DNA of 64,000 nt from Bacteroidales bacterium. GTDB taxonomy: Bacteria; Bacteroidota; Bacteroidia; Bacteroidales; UBA932. Position 1 is the stretch's first letter. Each line of letters opens with the position of its first letter. Both the position numbers and the translations under genes were made by a program. The stretch covers positions 104,912 through 168,911 of the forward strand of contig JAFTBU010000062.1 of the NCBI GenBank assembly GCA_017455065.1, read 5' to 3'. The notes under the pieces were generated by a model, which worked only from the letters and a program-made list of their open reading frames with translations, was not told where the DNA came from and did not search any database. This document shows, piece after piece, positions 1 to 8,990 of this stretch.

Positions 1-1
1 G

Positions 2-1699
2 GTGGACGCCGTGTGGCAGCAGAAAGACTCCCTCGACCTCCCCCGGGACGCCCAGCGCCTGCTGGAGCAGACCTGGAAGGACTTCGTGCGCGGAGGTGCC
101 AGGCTGCAAGGGGAAGACAAGAAAACCTACGCCGCCCTCAACGAAGAGCTGTCCCTGCTGGAGCTCCGCTTCGGCCGCAACCTTCTGGCTGCGACCAATG
201 CTTATGTCCTGCACCTGACCGATCCGTCAGACCTGGAAGGGCTCCCGGAGCATGTGAGGGAGATGGGCGCCGCCACCGCCGCCGAGAAAGGCCTGGAGGG
301 CTGGGCCTTCGACCTGAGCGCTCCGAGCTACTCGGCCTTCATGAAATATTCCGCCCGCAGGGAGCTCCGCCGCGACATTTTCATGGCATTCAACTCCCGT
401 GCCTACGGCGGGAAGCATGACAACGCGGACATCTGCCGCCGCATTGCCCTGCTGAGGCAGCGGATCGCAGCGCTGCTGGGCTACGGCAGCTTCGCCGACT
501 ACGTGCTGGAAGACCGCATGGCGGGGAGTCTCGGGAAAGTCCGCGCTTTCATGGCGGAGCTCCTGGAGCCGTCCCTCCCCGCAGCGCGCGAAGAGGTGGC
601 ACAGGTGCTCGATTTCGCCCGTTCCCGCGGATTCGAAGGGGAAAGGCTGGAAGGATGGGACTTCAGCTATTGGTCCGAGAAACTGAAGGACAGCCTCTAC
701 AGCCTGGACGACGGCAAGATCAAGCCCTACCTGCCCCTGGAAAGCTGCATCCCGGCGGTCTTCGGCCTCGCCACCCGCCTCTACGGCCTCCAGTTCACCC
801 GGCTCCACGACATCCCGGTCTATCATCCGGATGTCCAGGTGTTCGATGTCCGGGACAGGGACGGGGTGCACAAGGCCCTGCTCTACTGTGATTTCTTCCC
901 CAGGGCATCCAAACGCAGCGGCGCCTGGATGACCGAGTTCCGGGGGCAGGAGATACGCGACGGCCGTGAGCCCCGGCCCCTCGTGAGCCTGGTGACCAAT
1001 TTCTCCAAACCCACCGCAGATGCCCCTTCCCTACTCACCCATAACGAACTGACCACCCTGCTGCACGAGTTCGGACACTCCCTCCACGCCATATTGAGCG
1101 AAGGCCGCTACGGGTCCCTCACCACCACCAACGTGGACCATGATTTCGTGGAACTGCCTTCGCAGATCATGGAAAACTGGGGCTATGAAGCCGAATTCCT
1201 CAAAGGCTTCGCCCGGCACTACAAGACCGGGGAGACCATGCCGGAGAGCCTGCTGGACAATATAGTCGCATCCAAGAATTTCAACGCCGCCTACTTCCAG
1301 GTGCGCCAGCTCCAGTTCGGCCTGATCGACCTCGCCTGGCACACAGTGAAGGGCCCGGTCGAAGAGGAGACCGCAGCCTTTGAAAAGGCCGCCATCGCCG
1401 GGGCACTCACACTGCCTTCATACCAGGGCACCTGCACCAGCACTTCCTTCAGCCATATTTTCTCCGGTGGCTACTGCGCCGGATACTATTCTTACAAATG
1501 GGCCGAAGTGCTGGAAGCCGACGCCTTCTCCCTCTTCGAGCAGAAAGGCATCTTCAATACCGAAGTGGCTGAAAGCTTCAGACGGGAAATCCTGTCGCGG
1601 GGCAGCACCGAGGACGAAAGGGTCCTCTACAGGAACTTCCGCGGGCATGATCCCGAACCGAAGGCCCTGCTGCTCAAGCTGGGTATAGTCAAAAACTAG
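2..1699 (+). CDS. M3 family zinc oligopeptidase (Dcp/OpdA-like), 5' partial
   Basis: Zinc metallopeptidase that cleaves short peptides. The visible 565 residues contain the M3 zinc motif HEFGH (about residues 355-359 of the visible part) and the downstream glutamate ligand in DFVELPSQIMENW (about 384), a hallmark of thimet oligopeptidase/dipeptidyl carboxypeptidase enzymes. Family members are usually about 680-700 residues, so roughly 120 N-terminal residues lie left of the window; the GTG at position 2 is probably internal. No signal peptide can be judged. The stop codon overlaps that of the convergent HAD gene within the palindrome CTAG. Dipeptidyl carboxypeptidase versus oligopeptidase A cannot be separated here. 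Confidence 0.93.
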   Translation: MDAVWQQKDSLDLPRDAQRLLEQTWKDFVRGGARLQGEDKKTYAALNEELSLLELRFGRNLLAATNAYVLHLTDPSDLEGLPEHVREMGAATAAEKGLEGWAFDLSAPSYSAFMKYSARRELRRDIFMAFNSRAYGGKHDNADICRRIALLRQRIAALLGYGSFADYVLEDRMAGSLGKVRAFMAELLEPSLPAAREEVAQVLDFARSRGFEGERLEGWDFSYWSEKLKDSLYSLDDGKIKPYLPLESCIPAVFGLATRLYGLQFTRLHDIPVYHPDVQVFDVRDRDGVHKALLYCDFFPRASKRSGAWMTEFRGQEIRDGREPRPLVSLVTNFSKPTADAPSLLTHNELTTLLHEFGHSLHAILSEGRYGSLTTTNVDHDFVELPSQIMENWGYEAEFLKGFARHYKTGETMPESLLDNIVASKNFNAAYFQVRQLQFGLIDLAWHTVKGPVEEETAAFEKAAIAGALTLPSYQGTCTSTSFSHIFSGGYCAGYYSYKWAEVLEADAFSLFEQKGIFNTEVAESFRREILSRGSTEDERVLYRNFRGHDPEPKALLLKLGIVKN

Positions 1700-2286
1700 A
1701 GAAGTATGGAGCGTACCTGCTCCATGGATTTGAAGACCACGGCCTTCAGGCCCACAGCCTCAGCTCCCTCGACGTTGGCGGGATTGTCATCGAAGAAAAT
1801 GCTCTCGGAGCGGTCTATGCCGAAACGCTCGAAGAGGAGGTTGTAGATACGGGGGTCGGGCTTGAGGAGTTTCTCCTCGCCGGAGACCACTATGCCCTCC
1901 ATCTGGGTCAGGGTCGGGAAAAGGTGGCGTATCTTGCTGAAAGTCTCGGCAGACCAGTTCGTAAGGCCCCAGGTGTGGTAGCCCGCCGCCTTGAGGTCCC
2001 GGACCAGTTCTGCGATGCCCGGCATCTCGCGGGGCACCATCTTGGTCCAGTCGGAGTAATAGAGGCATATCTCTTTCTCCCATTCGGGGAACAGGGCCAC
2101 CCTTTCGCGCACGCCCTGCTCGACCGGCTTGCCGCCGTCCATCTCCACATTCCACTCGTAGGGGCAGATATGGGTCAGGAACCATTCGGATTTCTGAGGG
2201 TCGCCGAAATATTCATCATAGAAATAGCGGGGGTTCCAGTCCAGGACCACCCCGCCGAAATCGAAAATTACGTTCTTGATACTCAC
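1696..2286 (-). CDS. HAD-superfamily phosphatase (YihX-like)
   Basis: Haloacid dehalogenase-type hydrolase of 196 residues, expected to dephosphorylate a small phosphometabolite in the cytoplasm. Motif I is DFGGVVLDW near residue 9 with the nucleophilic Asp, and the acidic motif IV is FFDDNPANVEGA, the arrangement of the YihX/epoxide-hydrolase-N-like HAD-IA group. It starts at GTG, which overlaps the TGA of the upstream M23 gene (GTGA), so translation is probably coupled. It is the last gene of the leftward chain from ruvX. The substrate cannot be predicted; alpha-D-glucose-1-phosphate is one known substrate in the YihX group. Confidence 0.85.
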   Translation of the reverse strand: MSIKNVIFDFGGVVLDWNPRYFYDEYFGDPQKSEWFLTHICPYEWNVEMDGGKPVEQGVRERVALFPEWEKEICLYYSDWTKMVPREMPGIAELVRDLKAAGYHTWGLTNWSAETFSKIRHLFPTLTQMEGIVVSGEEKLLKPDPRIYNLLFERFGIDRSESIFFDDNPANVEGAEAVGLKAVVFKSMEQVRSILL

Positions 2287-3314
2287 TGTACTCGTATGTT
2301 CTGTCCTATGCGGAGGGTTGACTTGGCGCTGATTCCGTTCAGCTTGCAGATGGCGGAGACGGTGGTATGGTACTTCACGGCCAGGCCGGAGAGGGTGTCA
2401 CCGGACTTGATCTTGTGGTACTTCATGGCCGCCCTTTCCCTGGCGAGCCTCTCTTCCTCGGCCCTTTCCTGCTCTTCGGTCAGGTAGATCTCCTCTTCGT
2501 CATCCTCGGACTTGGGTACGTAGGTGGACGAGGGATTGAGGAGCTTGCGCCTCAGCACATAGGCCGACTGCCGGAGCACACCGTTCTCGAAGTCGATGAG
2601 CCAGCGGGGATCGAAGGCGAAGCCCTTGTAGCGGGTCTCGAAATGGAGGTGGGGCCCCGTGGAGCGTCCCGTGGAGCCGCCCAATCCTATCACATCACCG
2701 GCATTGACCCAGTCGCCCGCCTGCACCTGTATCTTGGAAAGGTGGCCGTAGTAGGTCTCCAGACCGTTTTCATGGCGCAGGACAATGAGGTTGCCGTAGC
2801 CGCCGGAGCGGGCGGCGTAACGGACCTTGCCGTCGAAGGCCGCCCTCACCGGGGTGCCGGTGGGATAAGGCAGGTCCACTCCCTGATGCTGCCGCCCGTG
2901 CCTGAAACCGAAGCCGGAGAACACCTTGGCCTGGTAAGGGCAGGCGAAGTGGCTGGCCGAATCGGCGAGCCACAGGGTTATGCGCATGGGAAGGTCCTCG
3001 TATTTGACATTGTAGGGATTGACCACACGGGTGTTCCAGTCGGATGCGAACACATCCTCGGAGAGCACGACATTGCTGTCCTTGACATACTCCCAGGTGC
3101 CGTCGCCCCTGAGGACGAGCACCACCCTGGGGTCGGAAGTTTCGATAGTGTCCACCGCAACCGCCTTTTCAGAAGGGTCGAGGGACGGGACAGGACGCAG
3201 CAGGGGCCTGGGTATAAGCTCCTGCGCGTGTTTCATGGTCATCTGCTCCTGGCCTCCTGCGCTCACGCTCACGGCCAGTGCCATCACAATCGCTGCGAAA
3301 ATATTTTTCTTCAT
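2283..3314 (-). CDS. M23 peptidase with C-terminal LysM domain, secreted
   Basis: Predicted periplasmic peptidoglycan hydrolase or hydrolase activator of 343 residues. An N-terminal signal peptide ends near SVSAGG. An M23 (lysostaphin-type) domain spans about residues 125-235, with HQGVD (H143, D147), YYGHLS and HLHF carrying the zinc and catalytic residues. A single LysM peptidoglycan-binding domain occupies the last 45 residues (KIKSGDTLSGLAVKYH). The ATG chosen at 3314 follows the phosphohexomutase stop as TGATG; a TTG one codon upstream is possible. All M23 metal ligands are present, so it should be an active endopeptidase rather than a degenerate EnvC-like activator. Confidence 0.9.
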   Translation of the reverse strand: MKKNIFAAIVMALAVSVSAGGQEQMTMKHAQELIPRPLLRPVPSLDPSEKAVAVDTIETSDPRVVLVLRGDGTWEYVKDSNVVLSEDVFASDWNTRVVNPYNVKYEDLPMRITLWLADSASHFACPYQAKVFSGFGFRHGRQHQGVDLPYPTGTPVRAAFDGKVRYAARSGGYGNLIVLRHENGLETYYGHLSKIQVQAGDWVNAGDVIGLGGSTGRSTGPHLHFETRYKGFAFDPRWLIDFENGVLRQSAYVLRRKLLNPSSTYVPKSEDDEEEIYLTEEQERAEEERLARERAAMKYHKIKSGDTLSGLAVKYHTTVSAICKLNGISAKSTLRIGQNIRVQ

Positions 3315-4681
3315 CAAGATCTCTCGGCTCCGAAACGGCTGACAAGTATGCCGGTGACTTCTTCTATCTTTTCTTTCAACAATTCATCATCGGTCGCTTC
3401 GCAGATGAACCTCAGATACGGTTCGGTGTTCGAAGGACGGATGTTGAACCACCATTTCTCATACTCCAGCCTGAAGCCGTCGAAGTCCATTTCCTTCAAA
3501 GGTCGTGCCTGAGCCTTGAAGTGTTCGCAGACCGCCTGCATGGCTCCGGCCTTGTCCTCGACGCGGAAATTGATCTCGCCGGAGTTGCGGTAATGCGACA
3601 TCGCGTCGATCACCGAGCTCAGGGTCTTGCCTTCTTTCTTGAGTATGGAGACTATGTGCAGCACCAGCATGGATGCCAGCATGCCGCTGTCAGAGTAGAA
3701 GAAATCCTTGAAATAATAATGTCCTGCGAGCTCTCCGCCCCAGAGTCCGTCAATCTCGCGGAGCTTGGGTGCAGCAAAGGCGCGGCCCACCCTCCAGGTG
3801 TGGAGGTCGACGTCGAACTGCTCCAGGTATTCTCCCACGGATTTGGAGCTGCGTATCTCCTGCAGCACCCTGGGGGCCTTGGCTCCCCTTTCGCCCACGA
3901 AATAGATGGCGAGCAGGGCGACCACCAGGTCGGGGGACACAAAACGGGCCTTCTCATCCACGAACATCACGCGGTCGGCGTCTCCGTCGTAGATGACTCC
4001 GATGTCGGCGCCGGTCTTGCGCACCAGCTCACGGAGGGGCTCGACGTTCTTGGGGATGAGGGGATTGGGCTCATGGTTGGGGAAACGGCCGTCGAGGGTG
4101 TCGAAGATGAACGAGGCATTGTCCCCGTCGAAGATTTCCTTCGCGAAGAGATTGGCCATGCCGTTCGACAGGTCGAAGGCGATGCGGAGGTTGGAAAGGT
4201 CGTAGCTGAACTGCTTCAGGAATTTGATATAGTCAGCCTTGGCGTCCTTTTGATAGACCTTGCCGCGTACCTGGGCCACCGGGGTGGGACGGCCCTCGTC
4301 TATCCACTGCTTGATCTGGCCGAGACCGGTGTCGAAACCCACGGGGAGGGCGTTCTCCCTGGAGACCTTCATGCCGTTGTACTGGGCGGGGTTGTGGGAT
4401 GCGGTGATCTGGACGGAAGCCTTGAATCCGTAGTAGGCGGTGCCGAAATAGACGAGAGGGGTGGAACTCAGCCCCAGGTCATATACGTCGGCGCCGGCAT
4501 CGTTGATGCCTTTGACCAGGGCGTCGTGTATCTCATCGGAGGAGACCCTGCAGTCCCTGCCGACCAGGACGCTGTCTGCGCCCAGGAGTCCGGGGATGAA
4601 ATATCCCACCTTGTAGGCGGTCTGAGCATCGAAATCGACACCCCAGATGCCTCTTATGTCATATGCGTGAAAAGCTCCCAT
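3314..4681 (-). CDS. phosphomannomutase/phosphoglucomutase
   Basis: Alpha-D-phosphohexomutase of 455 residues that interconverts hexose-1- and hexose-6-phosphates for nucleotide-sugar and envelope polysaccharide synthesis. The phosphoserine loop ITASHNP (Ser about 95), the magnesium loop DGDADR (about 230), the sugar loop GGELAGHYYF and the phosphate-binding RPSNTEPYLRF near the C-terminus are all present. The start MGAFHAYDIRG at 4681 is preferred because homologues begin just before YDIRG; a longer in-frame extension overlaps def. One base separates it from the def stop. Mannose versus glucose specificity cannot be read from sequence alone. Confidence 0.92.
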   Translation of the reverse strand: MGAFHAYDIRGIWGVDFDAQTAYKVGYFIPGLLGADSVLVGRDCRVSSDEIHDALVKGINDAGADVYDLGLSSTPLVYFGTAYYGFKASVQITASHNPAQYNGMKVSRENALPVGFDTGLGQIKQWIDEGRPTPVAQVRGKVYQKDAKADYIKFLKQFSYDLSNLRIAFDLSNGMANLFAKEIFDGDNASFIFDTLDGRFPNHEPNPLIPKNVEPLRELVRKTGADIGVIYDGDADRVMFVDEKARFVSPDLVVALLAIYFVGERGAKAPRVLQEIRSSKSVGEYLEQFDVDLHTWRVGRAFAAPKLREIDGLWGGELAGHYYFKDFFYSDSGMLASMLVLHIVSILKKEGKTLSSVIDAMSHYRNSGEINFRVEDKAGAMQAVCEHFKAQARPLKEMDFDGFRLEYEKWWFNIRPSNTEPYLRFICEATDDELLKEKIEEVTGILVSRFGAERS

Positions 4682-4682
4682 A

Positions 4683-5237
4683 TTATTTGATTTTTGTTTT
4701 GTAGACAGTGGACACCTTGCCACGGGTGATGTTGATCAGCTTCTTGGAAAGCATCTTGCGGCGTATGGGCACCACCAGGTCGGTGAAGAGCACGCCGTCG
4801 AGATGGCTCATCTCGTGCTGGACCATGCGGCAGCCGAATTTGTCGAAGGTCTCAGTGACTTCTTCCAGATCCTCATTGAGGTACTTCACGGTCATGGAAG
4901 AGGGACGCCTGACGTCGGCGTAGATGCCGGGGACACTCAGGCAGCCTTCGGAAAACTCGCACTGCTCGTCCGACTCGGAGACCACCACGGGATTGATCAT
5001 CACCCTGGTGAAACCCTTCAGATAGGGGTACACGTCGGCGACCTCGTTGCCGTCGACCACCAGCACCCTCAGACTCACGCCTATCTGCGGGGCGGCCAGG
5101 CCGCAGCCCTCAGAATGCTTGAGCGTGTCTTTCAGGTCGGTGACGAGCTGCTGCAACTCTTCTTTTTTGGAGGGGTCCGCCTCATCGGCCTTGCGCCTGA
5201 GGACCTCGGACCCGTAAAGGTATATCGGCTGTATCAT
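4683..5237 (-). CDS. def: peptide deformylase
   Basis: Removes the N-formyl group from nascent proteins. All three deformylase motifs are visible in 184 residues: GCGLAAPQIG (44-53), EGCLS with the metal ligand Cys99, and QHEMSHLDG with HExxH at 141-145. The family's usual HE-x-DH is here HEMSH, a conservative departure that keeps both His ligands and the Glu. The start ATG overlaps the ruvX stop as ATGA, so ruvX and def are coupled; the phosphohexomutase gene follows one base after def. Confidence 0.95.
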   Translation of the reverse strand: MIQPIYLYGSEVLRRKADEADPSKKEELQQLVTDLKDTLKHSEGCGLAAPQIGVSLRVLVVDGNEVADVYPYLKGFTRVMINPVVVSESDEQCEFSEGCLSVPGIYADVRRPSSMTVKYLNEDLEEVTETFDKFGCRMVQHEMSHLDGVLFTDLVVPIRRKMLSKKLINITRGKVSTVYKTKIK

Positions 5238-5647
5238 TTCTTTTTGTCAATGTAGCTCTGCAGTATGATGGCAGCGCTGATTTTGTCCACGGACGCCTTG
5301 TCCCTGCGGTCGCTTTTCTTCATGCCCCCGTCGATCATGGCGCGGTGCGCCAGGACCGAGGTGAATCTCTCGTCCTCGAGGGCCACGGGAGTGTCCGGGA
5401 AAGCCTTCGTGAGGGCCTTCAGGAACTTGTCCACGTCGGCCGCCGCCTCGGAGGGACGCCCGTTCAGGTTGATGGGATAACCCACCACGAAGCGTTCGAT
5501 AGTCTGGGCTTCGGCGTATTTTTGGAGATATTCTATTATCTTTGCAGAAGGGACGGTTTCGAGCGGAGACGCGAAGATGCCGAGGGGATCGCTCACTGCG
5601 ATTCCTACTCTCGCTCTTCCATAGTCGATGCCGATAGTCCTGTTCAT
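5234..5647 (-). CDS. ruvX: YqgF/RuvX family Holliday junction resolvase-like protein
   Basis: RNase H-fold protein of 137 residues, proposed in other bacteria to act in Holliday junction resolution or 16S pre-rRNA maturation. The first catalytic Asp lies in GIDYGRARVGIAVSD, followed by the family elements VGYP and DERFTS, and a C-terminal DK.SA..IL region. The ATG at 5647 is preferred; an in-frame TTG four codons upstream falls inside the putative -7 box at 5657-5664. It heads the leftward chain ruvX-def-phosphohexomutase-M23-HAD and is divergent from the next M23 gene with only 26 bases between starts. Confidence 0.9.
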   Translation of the reverse strand: MNRTIGIDYGRARVGIAVSDPLGIFASPLETVPSAKIIEYLQKYAEAQTIERFVVGYPINLNGRPSEAAADVDKFLKALTKAFPDTPVALEDERFTSVLAHRAMIDGGMKKSDRRDKASVDKISAAIILQSYIDKKK

Positions 5648-5656
5648 TTTCAATTG

Positions 5657-5664
5657 CAAATTTA
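5657..5664 (-). promoter_or_regulatory. putative -7 box of ruvX promoter
   Basis: TAAATTTG on the minus strand matches the Bacteroidota -7 consensus TAnnTTTG. It ends nine bases before the ruvX ATG, which would leave a leader of only a few nucleotides. No convincing -33 TTTG is seen at the usual spacing. Confidence 0.45.
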
Positions 5665-5673
5665 GTCAAAAGT

Positions 5674-6525
5674 ATGGGAAGAAAAAATCCCGACGAGTGG
5701 AGCCGGCCTTACCGCCTGTCCATCATGGATGACAGCACCCATGTCAGGATACGGTCATACCGTTTCACCAAGACGATCGCCGTAATCATAGCGGTGACCG
5801 CCGTCGTGACGGTGTCCATCCTCTTCTGGTGCCTGCTGGCGCTGACGCCCCTCCGCACCACCATCCCGGGCTATCCCGACGCCAATTCCAAGAGAGAAGC
5901 AGTGGTCAACGCCATCAAGATAGATTCCCTGGAGAGCAGCATCACCCGCTGGGAGCTCTATGCCGAAAACCTGAGCCGGGTGCTCGACGGCAAGGAGACT
6001 CTGGAGCTGGACAGCATCATCAAGGGCAATTCCACCAGATACCTCCAGGCCAAGAGCATGGAAGCCCTGCAGAAGCAGGATTCGATCATGCGCGAGACCG
6101 TCCGCGCGGAGGAGCAGTTCGGAGTCTCCGGCGAAGGGGAAAGGCGCCTGCCCATCACCGGCATGCACTTCTTCCCTCCCATCAAGGGCGTCGTCTCCCA
6201 GGGTTTCGACAAGATACTCCACCCCGGGCTGGACCTCACCGCCCCCGCCAATTCCGTGGTTTACGCTGTGCTGGACGGCACCGTGATATTCGCCGGATGG
6301 AGCGAAGAAACCGGCTACACCATGCTCATCCAGCATGACGCCGACATCATATCCACCTATTCCCACAACCAGAAACTTCTGCTCAAACCGGGTGACAAAG
6401 TGACGGCCGGCACCCCCGTGGCCATCGTGGGTAACACCGGTTCCACCTCCTACGGAGACCACCTCCATTTCGAGCTCTGGTACAAGGGCGAAGCCCAGGA
6501 CCCCGCAAAATACATAAGCTTCTAG
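5674..6525 (+). CDS. membrane-anchored M23 peptidase
   Basis: A 283-residue protein with a short cytoplasmic N-terminus, one membrane segment at about residues 30-55, a helical periplasmic stretch and an M23 domain in the C-terminal half. HPGLD, YSHN and GDHLHFELW supply the conserved His/Asp residues of an active lysostaphin-type endopeptidase. Unlike the M23/LysM protein at 2283-3314 it has no LysM domain. Its TAG stop overlaps the GTG start of dxr (TAGTG), so the two are coupled; such M23-Dxr-RseP neighbourhoods fit an envelope-maintenance role. The exact peptidoglycan bond cut is unknown. Confidence 0.9.
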   Translation: MGRKNPDEWSRPYRLSIMDDSTHVRIRSYRFTKTIAVIIAVTAVVTVSILFWCLLALTPLRTTIPGYPDANSKREAVVNAIKIDSLESSITRWELYAENLSRVLDGKETLELDSIIKGNSTRYLQAKSMEALQKQDSIMRETVRAEEQFGVSGEGERRLPITGMHFFPPIKGVVSQGFDKILHPGLDLTAPANSVVYAVLDGTVIFAGWSEETGYTMLIQHDADIISTYSHNQKLLLKPGDKVTAGTPVAIVGNTGSTSYGDHLHFELWYKGEAQDPAKYISF

Positions 6526-7673
6526 TGAAAAGACACATCGCAATACTCGGCTCCACCGGATCCATAGGCACCCAGACCCTCGACGTCGTGAGGCGGCATC
6601 CGGACATGTTCGAAGTCGAGACCATCTCCGCCAGGACCAACACCGACCTGCTCATAGCGCAGGCCCTGGAATTCAAGGTCAACAATGTCGTGATCAACGA
6701 CCCCGCCCGCTATGAGACCGTCGCCGCCGCCCTCCAGGGCCACGGCATCAAGGTCTTCTGCGGCACCGACAGCCTCTGCGCCCTCGCCGGCGCTTCCGAC
6801 GTCGACATTGTCGTCGGGGCAATGGTGGGATTCAGCGGCCTGGAGCCCACGCTCGCGGCACTCCGGAGCGGCAAGATCGTCGCCCTCGCCAACAAAGAGA
6901 CCCTCGTCGCCGCCGGCAGCATTGTCATGGAGACGGCCCGCAAGCACGACGCCGTGATATTGCCGGTGGACTCGGAGCATTCCGCCATCTTCCAGTGCCT
7001 CATGGGAGCCGCAGGCAACGCGGTGGAACGCATACACCTGACGGCGTCGGGAGGACCTTTCCGCGACTGGACGCGGGAGCAGATCGCCGCCGCCACCAGG
7101 GAGCAGGCGCTCAAGCACCCCAACTGGAACATGGGCGGGAAGGTCACCATCGACTCCGCGACCATGATGAACAAGGGTTTCGAAGTGATGGAGGCCCGCT
7201 GGCTCTTCGATGTGGAGCCCGGGCGCATCAACGTGGTCGTGCAGCCCGAATCCATAGTCCACTCCATGGTCGAATTCGAGGACGGCGCCATCATAGCCCA
7301 GCTCGGCTGCCCGGACATGCGCGAGCCCATCGCCTTCGCGCTGAGTTTCCCCCAGAGGATCGAAGTAGGCAACCGCAGGGTGGATTTCAAGACCCTCGGA
7401 GCCCTGCATTTCAGCGAGCCTGACATCGAGAAATTCCCCTGCCTCGGACTGGCCTACGAGGCCCTCAAGCGCGGCGGAAACGCCACCTGCGCCCTGAACG
7501 CCGCCAACGAGGTGGCGGTCGCAGCCTTCCTCGAGGGCAGGATAGGATTCTATGACATTTCGAGAATAAACGAAAAAGTCCTTTCAGGCGTGGAATTTGC
7601 AGCGAATCCGTCGCTCGATGACGTGTTCGCCACCAATGACAAGGCGGCGGCGCTGGCCAGGGAGCTTTTGTAA
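6525..7673 (+). CDS. dxr: 1-deoxy-D-xylulose 5-phosphate reductoisomerase
   Basis: Second enzyme of the MEP isoprenoid pathway; converts DXP to 2-C-methyl-D-erythritol 4-phosphate using NADPH. The Rossmann motif GSTGSIG (9-15), the metal/substrate segment PVDSEHSAIFQCL and the NKGFEVMEARWLF element are all intact, and 382 residues is the usual length. It starts at GTG, overlapping the M23 stop by one base. rseP follows after three bases, an order common in many bacteria. The isoprenoid product feeds UppS, encoded at 20841-21521. Confidence 0.97.
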   Translation: MKRHIAILGSTGSIGTQTLDVVRRHPDMFEVETISARTNTDLLIAQALEFKVNNVVINDPARYETVAAALQGHGIKVFCGTDSLCALAGASDVDIVVGAMVGFSGLEPTLAALRSGKIVALANKETLVAAGSIVMETARKHDAVILPVDSEHSAIFQCLMGAAGNAVERIHLTASGGPFRDWTREQIAAATREQALKHPNWNMGGKVTIDSATMMNKGFEVMEARWLFDVEPGRINVVVQPESIVHSMVEFEDGAIIAQLGCPDMREPIAFALSFPQRIEVGNRRVDFKTLGALHFSEPDIEKFPCLGLAYEALKRGGNATCALNAANEVAVAAFLEGRIGFYDISRINEKVLSGVEFAANPSLDDVFATNDKAAALARELL

Positions 7674-7676
7674 TCT

Positions 7677-8978
7677 ATGGACGTACTCATAAAGATACTG
7701 CAGGTGATCATCGCCTTCTCGGTGCTGATCATACTGCACGAATTCGGGCATTTCCTCTTCGCCCGTCTGTTCGGGATCAGGGTGGACAAGTTCTACCTCT
7801 TCTTCGACATAGGCGGGAAGTCCCTGCTGAAATTCAAGAAGGGGGATACCGAGTACGGCATAGGCTGGCTGCCCCTCGGAGGCTACTGCAAGATCGCCGG
7901 CATGGTGGACGAATCCATGGACATGGAGGCCCTGAAAAAGGAGCCCCAGAGCTGGGAATTCCGCACCCACCCCGCTTGGCAGAGGCTGCTCGTGATGGCG
8001 GGAGGAGTGCTCTTCAATTTCCTTTTCGCCATCCTGGTCTATATCTCGATCATGGCCATCTGGGGCCAGTCCTACATAAGCAACGAGAACACCCAGGTGT
8101 GGGTGGGAGAGACAGCCTATGAGATGGGTTTCCGCAACGGAGACCGCATCCTCGCGATGGACGACTATGTCCCCGAGGACTTCGCGATGCTCCAGGCGGA
8201 CCTCGCAAGAAGGGACGTGCATGTGGTCAAGGTGCTCAGGGGTGCCGATACGGTGGACCTCTACCTGGACCGCTCGCTGATCTCCAAATTGCTCGGGGAC
8301 AGCCAGATGTTCGACATCGCCCTCCCCTTCGTAGTGGCCCAGGTGCAGCCCGAGGGGGTCAATCCCGACTGCGGCCTGCAGGCCGGGGACAGGATCACGG
8401 CCTTCGACGGCCAGAGCGTAAGCTTCGTCCAGGACGCCCGTGAGGTCCTCTCCTCCAAGGCCGGGGGCACCACAGTCGCCACGGTGCAGAGGGGGCTGGA
8501 AAGCTTCCCGCTCGAGATGCAGGTGGACAGTCTGGGAAGGATAGGCGTGATATTGGAGTCACCGGACGTCCGGCACCGCTCCTACAATGTGCTGCAGGCC
8601 ATCCCGGCGGGATTGGAATACACCTTCACCACCATAGGCGGCTACCTGCAGGACCTCAGACTCATGGTCACCCCTTCGTCCGGGGCTTACAAATATGTCG
8701 GCAGCTTCATCGCCATAGGACAGGTGTTCCCTTCGACCTGGGACTGGTACCGCTTCATGTCGATACTCGCCCTGCTGTCGATCATGCTGGCGGTGATGAA
8801 CCTGCTACCCATCCCGGGCCTGGACGGCGGGCACATATTGTTCGTATTGTACGAAATGGTCACCGGGCGCAAGCCCAGCGAACGCTTCCTCGCCGTAGCG
8901 CAGATGATAGGCATGGTGCTGCTGCTGGGGCTGATGGTGCTGGCGTTCGGCAATGACATAGGAAGACTGATACACTAA
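7677..8978 (+). CDS. rseP: site-2 intramembrane metalloprotease RseP
   Basis: Intramembrane zinc protease of 433 residues that cleaves membrane-bound anti-sigma factors and signal-peptide remnants. HEFGH at residues 21-25 lies in the first membrane helix and the second motif LLPIPGLDGG, with the Asp ligand, lies in a helix near the C-terminus. Between them are periplasmic PDZ-like stretches (for example the segment with DCGLQAGDRI). The gene follows dxr by three bases and precedes the DUF4837 lipoprotein by twelve. No sigma/anti-sigma pair is present nearby, so its substrate is not suggested by context. Confidence 0.95.
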   Translation: MDVLIKILQVIIAFSVLIILHEFGHFLFARLFGIRVDKFYLFFDIGGKSLLKFKKGDTEYGIGWLPLGGYCKIAGMVDESMDMEALKKEPQSWEFRTHPAWQRLLVMAGGVLFNFLFAILVYISIMAIWGQSYISNENTQVWVGETAYEMGFRNGDRILAMDDYVPEDFAMLQADLARRDVHVVKVLRGADTVDLYLDRSLISKLLGDSQMFDIALPFVVAQVQPEGVNPDCGLQAGDRITAFDGQSVSFVQDAREVLSSKAGGTTVATVQRGLESFPLEMQVDSLGRIGVILESPDVRHRSYNVLQAIPAGLEYTFTTIGGYLQDLRLMVTPSSGAYKYVGSFIAIGQVFPSTWDWYRFMSILALLSIMLAVMNLLPIPGLDGGHILFVLYEMVTGRKPSERFLAVAQMIGMVLLLGLMVLAFGNDIGRLIH

Positions 8979-8990
8979 ATACAGGTTTAT

